64,000 nucleotides of DNA from an uncultured bacterium (GTDB lineage Bacteria > Cyanobacteriota > Vampirovibrionia > Gastranaerophilales > Gastranaerophilaceae), in the NCBI GenBank assembly GCA_949283255.1, contig CASDRS010000008.1, forward strand, positions 1 through 64,000, written 5' to 3'. Below, piece by piece: positions 61,791-64,000 of the stretch. The translations under genes and the position numbers were made by a program. The notes beneath the pieces were generated by a model. That model saw only the letters and a list, made by a program, of their open reading frames with translations. It had not been told where the DNA came from and made no database searches. Position 1 is the stretch's first letter; each line of letters starts with the position of its first letter.

Positions 61791-62408
61791 TTATTCTTTT
61801 GAAAAATTGATATCGCTAAGCTGCATTTTGAATGTTGATTTACCGTATTTTTTATTGCTTTCCATAAAAATATCCATTTCAACCGGTTTCCCGATTTTTT
61901 GGTTTGTAGCTTTGTTGAAAAATTCGGTAATTCGATGTTTAAGGTTATTTGTAGCTTCTTTTATAAATGATTCGTAATTCCTTTTAGCGACGTAAACATC
62001 AAAACTATATGGGCAATTATTTAATTTTGCAGTGTTTTTTTCAGTGCCTACCTGTTTGCCTAATTTTGCGATATGCATCCCCTGATGTCCGGTAAAGAGA
62101 TAGTATTTACCGTCGTTAGCTTTTACCAATCTGAAAAAATCTGATGGAGTTGCCTTTTTCCATTTTTCAGGCAACTTCAATCCGTAGTATGCTTGTTGAA
62201 AATCGTAATCGGGATCTCTGAGTGAAAGTTTTCTGGAAATTCTTATAGCTTTTTCGTTGTCCTTAGTCGGACCTGCAAGTAATTTTATTAGTTGACGGTT
62301 GGCGCTTTTAATATTTTTTTCGTTGAAAGTTTCCATCCCGTCTATATAAACTCTAATAGGGATTACGCCTTTAAAACTAGTTGAATTTCGAGACCCGTTA
62401 ATTTGCAT
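61791..62408 (-). CDS. Conserved-lineage protein with N-terminal SFKG motif, unknown function
   Basis: This 205-residue soluble protein begins MQINGSRNSTSFKGVIPIRV. The first 14 residues carry the FKG-type motif that recurs in this lineage. The rest is alpha/beta with LYYLFTGHQGMHIAKLGKQ-like central residues and a basic C-terminal half. AAGG lies 8 nt upstream. It is not recognised by family. It is convergent with the NPF-motif gene and divergent from dnaA. Confidence 0.6.
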   Translation of the reverse strand: MQINGSRNSTSFKGVIPIRVYIDGMETFNEKNIKSANRQLIKLLAGPTKDNEKAIRISRKLSLRDPDYDFQQAYYGLKLPEKWKKATPSDFFRLVKANDGKYYLFTGHQGMHIAKLGKQVGTEKNTAKLNNCPYSFDVYVAKRNYESFIKEATNNLKHRITEFFNKATNQKIGKPVEMDIFMESNKKYGKSTFKMQLSDINFSKE

Positions 62409-62481
62409 TCATTTAACCTTATCGTTTGTAAGTTATTGTTTGTAAAAACTGTAAAAAATAATTTTTGCTAATAAATTTTTT

Positions 62482-62492
62482 TATAATAAAAT
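62482..62492 (+). promoter_or_regulatory. Overlapping -10 boxes of dnaA
   Basis: TATAAT (62482-62487) and TAAAAT (62487-62492) end 11 and 6 nt before the dnaA ATG; no Shine-Dalgarno lies between. A leaderless or very short leader is likely. Confidence 0.5.
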
Positions 62493-62498
62493 AATTTT

Positions 62499-63896
62499 AT
62501 GGATATTTTGGAAGCTAAAAGAATATGGGCCGAAGTAAAAAATGAGTTAAGAACTGTATTGCCGGATCATGCTTTTTATCCTTGGGTTAATGAAATGGAT
62601 GTCTCGGGTTGTGTGGATGGCAAGTTTACGCTTATCACGGTTCATGCTATGGCGCCTCAGATAATCAGGCAGAATTATTATAATAAAATTGTTGAGGCTT
62701 TCAAAAAGGTTACGGGAAAAGATTATGATTTTTCCGTAATGTACGATGATGAGTTTGCTAAAAAATACGAAAAAGCTAAGAAAAAAGAAAGTTTGAAGCT
62801 TAAGAGAACAGTTGCTTTAGAAGAGGATGATGAAAATTCTGCAATGAGTAATTTGGCTCAAATGCAGTCTTTTGCCAATCTTAATTTAAAGTATAAATTT
62901 GAGAATTTTGTCGTTGGGGATAACAGTGAATTTACTTATGCATTAGCTCAAAATGTTGCTCATAACCCTGCTAAAAAATATAATCCGCTTTTTATATACG
63001 GAGCTCCGGGGCTTGGCAAAACTCATATAATGCAGGCTATCGGGCATTATATTATTTTTAATAAACCAAAGCTAAGAGTTAAATATATTAAGACTGAAGA
63101 GTATGTAAATGAATTGATTAAGTCTATACAAAAAGGTACTGACAGAAATTGTAAAATGGAATCTTTCCGTCAAAAATACAGAAATGTCGATGTGCTTTTG
63201 ATTGATGATATTCAGTTTATCGAGTCAAAAAAGCGAACTATGGACGAGATTTTTCACACTTTTGACAGTTTGCTTAATAAGAATAAGCAGATTGTAATAA
63301 CTTCAGACAGGTTGCCTTCAGAAATTCCGACTCTCCCTGCAAGATTGCAAAGCCGCTTTGAGATGGGTATAATGACAGAGATTACGGCTCCTGATTTTGA
63401 GACTAGGGTTGCTATTTTACAAAATCTGGCAGAGCAGGACGGTATTGAGGCTGATTTCAAGGTCTTTGAGTATATTGCAAACAACTTTGTGAACAACGTT
63501 AGAGAGCTTGAGGGTGCTTATAATAAGGTTAGTGCTTATGCTGCTTTTTCAAAATCTGCTTTGACATTGGATTTGGTTAAAAAAGTGTTGAAATGTGAGT
63601 CTAAAAAGCAGGATATAACTTTTGATGAAATAGCAAAGGCTGTTGCTGATTATTACGGAGTGACCGTCGAAGATTTTAAGAGTCCTTCAAGAGGTCAGAA
63701 AATTTCTAATGCCCGCCATGTTGCGGTTTATCTTTCAAGGGAAGTTACGGATAAGAGTTTTGAATTAATTGCCAAATACTTTAATAAAAAACATCCGACA
63801 ATGCTTTATTCCTATGACAAAATTAAGAAGGATATGAAGAATAATCAGGAACTTGAACGTTCTGTGAATGAGATTAAAAAGTCATTAAGAGGTTAG
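62499..63896 (+). CDS. dnaA: Chromosomal replication initiator DnaA
   Basis: DnaA binds DnaA boxes and opens oriC. The 465-residue product has domain I (about 1-90). The AAA+ domain III has GAPGLGKTHIMQAIGHY (Walker A, about 168-184), VLLIDDIQFIE (Walker B) and the RLQSRFEMGI box VII arginine. Domain IV carries NARHVAVYLSREVTDKSFELIAKYFNKKHPTMLYSY (DNA-binding signature). No cluster of DnaA boxes is seen in the 90 bases upstream. ruvA follows after 6 nt. Confidence 0.97.
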   Translation: MDILEAKRIWAEVKNELRTVLPDHAFYPWVNEMDVSGCVDGKFTLITVHAMAPQIIRQNYYNKIVEAFKKVTGKDYDFSVMYDDEFAKKYEKAKKKESLKLKRTVALEEDDENSAMSNLAQMQSFANLNLKYKFENFVVGDNSEFTYALAQNVAHNPAKKYNPLFIYGAPGLGKTHIMQAIGHYIIFNKPKLRVKYIKTEEYVNELIKSIQKGTDRNCKMESFRQKYRNVDVLLIDDIQFIESKKRTMDEIFHTFDSLLNKNKQIVITSDRLPSEIPTLPARLQSRFEMGIMTEITAPDFETRVAILQNLAEQDGIEADFKVFEYIANNFVNNVRELEGAYNKVSAYAAFSKSALTLDLVKKVLKCESKKQDITFDEIAKAVADYYGVTVEDFKSPSRGQKISNARHVAVYLSREVTDKSFELIAKYFNKKHPTMLYSYDKIKKDMKNNQELERSVNEIKKSLRG

Positions 63897-63902
63897 ATTT
63901 AT

Positions 63903-64000
63903 ATGTATGATTATATTCGCGGTGCTTTAGCCGGTAAAATTAATAATTCAAAGGGGTGCTTTGTTACCGTTGAGGCTTGTGGTATTGGGTATTTAATTGA
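63903..64000 (+). CDS. ruvA: Holliday junction DNA helicase subunit RuvA, N-terminal fragment
   Basis: The gene is cut by the window end. The 32 visible codons read MYDYIRGALAGKI, then VTVEACGIGYLI, matching the RuvA OB-fold start (YIRGxL, V-GxGY). It follows dnaA directly in the same transcript. Confidence 0.85.
   Translation, partial: MYDYIRGALAGKINNSKGCFVTVEACGIGYLI

Noticed and set aside
62409-62498. Possible oriC next to dnaA
   Set aside because: I scanned the short gap upstream of dnaA for TTATNCACA-type boxes on both strands and found none; the downstream side is coding (ruvA).

Overview
The window reads as chromosome of an AT-rich, diderm bacterium. The best fit is the non-photosynthetic sister lineage of Cyanobacteria (Vampirovibrionia/Melainabacteria, probably gut Gastranaerophilales). 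This is inferred from an autotransporter-type outer-membrane protein, the DUF512 radical-SAM family, a full three-domain NifU beside NifS, a group-3 SigF-like sigma factor next to a prepilin peptidase, a Pam3-cyanophage-like baseplate plug, and proteins opening with an SFKG-type motif. No rRNA or tRNA gene lies here, so the placement is not proven.

Layout. 1-2105: the 3' end of an outer-membrane beta-barrel gene, mnmE, and a small membrane protein. 2353-24787: one nearly co-directional block of phage late genes. In order they are a Cys-rich small protein, terminase, portal, protease, cement, major capsid, neck proteins, tail sheath, tail tube, a frameshifted tail-assembly chaperone, tape measure, baseplate hub, spike, wedge and J proteins, tail fibre, a holin-like protein and an M15 endolysin. 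Both ends abut chromosomal genes and no integrase, repressor, replication gene or small terminase is visible. It is therefore a late-module-only contractile-tail element: a decayed prophage or a domesticated, gene-transfer-agent-like particle. Inside it, two divergent cassettes each pair an antisense membrane/TPR gene, driven by its own sigma-70-like promoter, with a tape-measure 5' end. The first tape-measure copy is truncated. This is the most interesting feature of the window.

24963-28040: pilC/gspF, a PadR-like regulator and the DUF512 enzyme. 28120-31972: glnA (reverse) and nifU-nifS, which has a long palindrome upstream. 32101-37189: an AAA+ ATPase, a DnaJ-like protein, queE, def, fmt and aroH. 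37472-43675: smc-scpA-scpB (condensin) followed by a matrixin-like metalloprotease with TPRs. 43664-46232 (reverse): an rRNA/tRNA methyltransferase, aminopeptidase P and parvulin. 46335-46534: a probable small RNA on the minus strand. 46675-49497: an SLC45-like transporter and a B12-binding radical-SAM enzyme. 49595-53569: a two-component pair, a hidden 48-codon membrane peptide and a TPR protein. 53767-59406: an NlpC/P60-like protein, coaE, rluB, a thioesterase, a UPF0104 membrane protein, pyrG and gatC. 59543-61738: a SigF-like factor, pilD and an NPF-motif peptide. 61791-64000: an SFKG-motif protein, dnaA and the start of ruvA.

Two modes of translation start are visible. Phage and operon-internal genes carry strong Shine-Dalgarno sequences. 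Several first genes instead have a TATAAT box only 6-7 nt before the start codon and no ribosome binding site, as expected for leaderless mRNAs.
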